A stretch of DNA of 22,495 nucleotides from Candidatus Hydrothermota bacterium (GTDB lineage Bacteria > Hydrothermota > Hydrothermia > B15-G9), in contig QNDP01000002.1 of assembly GCA_003645975.1 (NCBI GenBank), forward strand, positions 1 to 22,495, written 5' to 3'. Under the pieces are notes generated by a model. That model ran no database searches. It was not told the DNA's origin and worked only from the letters and a program-made list of their open reading frames with translations. The position numbers and the translations under genes were made by a program. This document shows positions 21,117-22,495 of the stretch, piece by piece. The first letter of the stretch is position 1; each line of letters begins with the position of its first letter.

Positions 21117-22262
21117 TTACGACAAAAATTCCAAAGGATTGACAGGCTTACCGCCGACTCTGACCTCAAAGTGCAAAATTGGCGACTGAAAGCCCAAAGT
21201 CCCAATCGTTTGGCCTCTTTGAACCTTATCGCCGACCTCGACAAAGATATCGACCATGTTGGCGTAAACCGTCAAAAAACCCTCGTGTTCTATGATGACC
21301 ATCTTGCCATAGCCGAGGAACTGATCGGCAAAGATCACCTCGCCGTCCGCCGACGCCACCACACCTGCACCGGGTTTCGCCTTTATGTCGATGCCCTTGT
21401 TCTGCGTCTTCGTGTTATATTTTGGATTCCAAACAATGCCGAACTTGCTCACCACCGTGCCCTTCACCGGCCAGATGAGGCCTTTGCGGCTTGGCTTCCG
21501 GTCAAACACCACCTCGCCGGCTTCGGCGCGCTGGCGCGCACGCTTGCTCCTAAGTTCGGCTATCAACCGCTCAAGTTTTCTTTTCTCGCGCTCTTTGCGC
21601 TGAAGTTCTGCCTGTCGCTCGATTTTCTCCTTGCGAATTTCCGCAAGATACTGCTTCTTCTGGGCGCGCAGGTATGCCAGTTCGGCTCGTCGGGCCTCAA
21701 GGTTGGCACGGATCGAATCCAGTTCGGCCAAGTCCTTTGCTCTCTTCGCCTGATACTCCTCGAGTTTTCGGCGTTTGGCCATGACCTTCTCACAAAACAG
21801 CCGTTCCTTGTCGATGATCTGCTCCGCAACCTTCTGCCCCACACTCTGATCCCCGCCGACGACAACGAACTCCCAAAAATCCTGCTTCCCTCGACGATAC
21901 AGGAAGTCGAGTCCTGCTGAAATGCGCTTTAACGATGAATCGATCGTCAGGTTCAGCCGCTGGATGATCGAATCGTATCGCTCGATTTCGGCTTGAAGCA
22001 TCCTCTGGCGGATGTCCAGAACCGAGATGATGCTGACCAAAGTGGTCTCCTCCTTCTCGATGTAACGGATTTGTTCCGAAATGTTGGCCTCTGCCTGTCT
22101 CAACTGCTGAAGCCGCATACGGGTCTCCCTTAGCTCCCGTTCAAGGCGTTCGAGCCTCGCTCTGTAATCACGGGAGTTGCTCTTTGCCGTCAAGGCGGGT
22201 CTCAAAAGGAACGACAAAATCAAGATTTGTCCGACCAATTTCAGCTTCCTGATGCCAATCAC
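21117..22262 (-). CDS. EnvC-like murein hydrolase activator (degenerate M23/LytM)
   Basis: A 381-residue exported protein: N-terminal signal (hydrophobic LVGQILILSFLL, cleavage near ALTA), a long coiled coil (about 30-235, rich in E, R, K, L, Q heptads) and a C-terminal LytM/M23 domain (about 260-381). Active M23 peptidases need H-x-x-x-D and H-x-H zinc ligands. Here the first site reads QNKGIDIKA (Asn for His), the YAHL-type motif reads YANM, and the last reads PILHFEVR with one His lost. As in EnvC and related activators, the domain probably no longer cuts peptidoglycan but switches on amidases during cell separation or envelope remodelling. The GTG start overlaps the stop of the upstream CstA-like gene as GTGA. 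An AGGGGG lies against this GTG, so a slightly later start is possible. Confidence 0.88.
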   Translation of the reverse strand: MIGIRKLKLVGQILILSFLLRPALTAKSNSRDYRARLERLERELRETRMRLQQLRQAEANISEQIRYIEKEETTLVSIISVLDIRQRMLQAEIERYDSIIQRLNLTIDSSLKRISAGLDFLYRRGKQDFWEFVVVGGDQSVGQKVAEQIIDKERLFCEKVMAKRRKLEEYQAKRAKDLAELDSIRANLEARRAELAYLRAQKKQYLAEIRKEKIERQAELQRKEREKRKLERLIAELRSKRARQRAEAGEVVFDRKPSRKGLIWPVKGTVVSKFGIVWNPKYNTKTQNKGIDIKAKPGAGVVASADGEVIFADQFLGYGKMVIIEHEGFLTVYANMVDIFVEVGDKVQRGQTIGTLGFQSPILHFEVRVGGKPVNPLEFLS

Positions 22263-22495
22263 CCCCTGCGTGCCAAGTATTTACGAAGGACAAGTGCGGC
22301 CTCTATCACCATCCAGATCTCGAGGATGAACACAGCGATCCCAATCACGAACAGCAGAATGTTATGTTTCGTGTGGTAATCGATGATGTTTTTGACCATA
22401 GCCCACCCGGTCATGAGCAACATAAAGGCCATTGGCAGAGCGGTAACTGCAAGCGGCTGCTTCCTTCGGGCGAGATAGACCGTCGTAACGAGCAA
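22259..22495 (-). CDS. cstA: CstA-family peptide/pyruvate transporter, C-terminal end (partial)
   Basis: Only the last 78 residues are present; the gene runs off the right end of the window. They show transmembrane helices: an end fragment LVTTVYLARR, then LAVTALPMAFMLLMTGWAMV, and ILLFVIGIAVFILEIWMVIEAALVL, with the positively charged LRKYLARRG end inside the cell. The TTVYLARR...PLAVTALPMAFML pattern matches the C-terminus of carbon-starvation protein CstA, an inner-membrane transporter for peptides or pyruvate. The stop overlaps the EnvC-like start by four bases, so the two genes are translationally coupled. The call rests on a short stretch. Confidence 0.75.
   Translation of the reverse strand: MLVTTVYLARRKQPLAVTALPMAFMLLMTGWAMVKNIIDYHTKHNILLFVIGIAVFILEIWMVIEAALVLRKYLARRG

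Noticed and set aside
21054..21920. 288-codon plus-strand frame opposite the EnvC-like gene
   Set aside because: The minus strand encodes a signal peptide, coiled coil and LytM domain; the plus frame has no recognisable protein.
1..22495. CRISPR arrays, tRNA or rRNA genes
   Set aside because: All gaps between genes were read; none holds regularly spaced repeats or a recognisable tRNA or rRNA sequence.

Overview
The window looks like part of the chromosome of an uncultured diderm (Gram-negative) bacterium. The outer membrane is implied by a FadL/OmpP1-type barrel ending in Phe, a second barrel-like protein, a lipoprotein and an EnvC-like factor. The phosphoglycerate mutase and LeuC are of the 'archaeal/thermophile' types that many candidate phyla carry. 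RsmA, AccD, RlmD-type and CstA-type genes are clearly bacterial. I cannot name the phylum from sequence alone; an FCB-affiliated or similar candidate lineage is a guess. Shine-Dalgarno (SD) sites are mostly strong (AGGAGG/GGAGG), and several promoters fit the sigma-70 consensus.

Layout. 164-2311: a radical SAM/SPASM-like enzyme (minus) and a TetR-type regulator (plus) share a short region in which a perfect 14-bp palindrome sits inside the spacer of one promoter and over the predicted start site of the other. 2370-4451: rsmA, then an archaeal-type phosphoglycerate mutase. 4493-9359: a tightly packed run (overlaps or gaps of 17 bases or fewer) of a Roadblock-like protein, a response regulator with a DUF4388-like and a Roadblock-like region, a diacylglycerol-kinase-family lipid kinase, an unrecognised outer-membrane-like protein, and a 23S rRNA m5U methyltransferase. 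9360-9815: non-coding except for the C-terminal remnant of a transposase, followed by a consensus promoter. 9816-11402: an OLD-family ATPase/TOPRIM nuclease, a probable defence gene. 11473-12726: leuC-type dehydratase without leuD. 12945-14584: a membrane-anchored protein with two copies of a domain that I associate with TIR/CHAT/caspase conflict proteins, followed by a two-helix membrane protein with a PH-like tail. 14809-18188: FadL-type porin, lipoprotein esterase, methyltransferase. 18339-20306: accD, apparently leaderless behind a near-perfect promoter, and a MalK/UgpC-type ABC ATPase. 20311-22495 (minus): FdhD-like protein lacking the CxxC loop, EnvC-like degenerate M23 protein, and the C-terminal end of a CstA-type transporter.

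The parts most worth following are 9427-14584 (transposase scar, OLD nuclease, the tandem-domain membrane protein and its PH-like partner, interrupted by leuC), the Roadblock/response-regulator signalling run at 4493-5903, the operator-in-spacer control of the radical SAM gene, and the cysteine-less FdhD.
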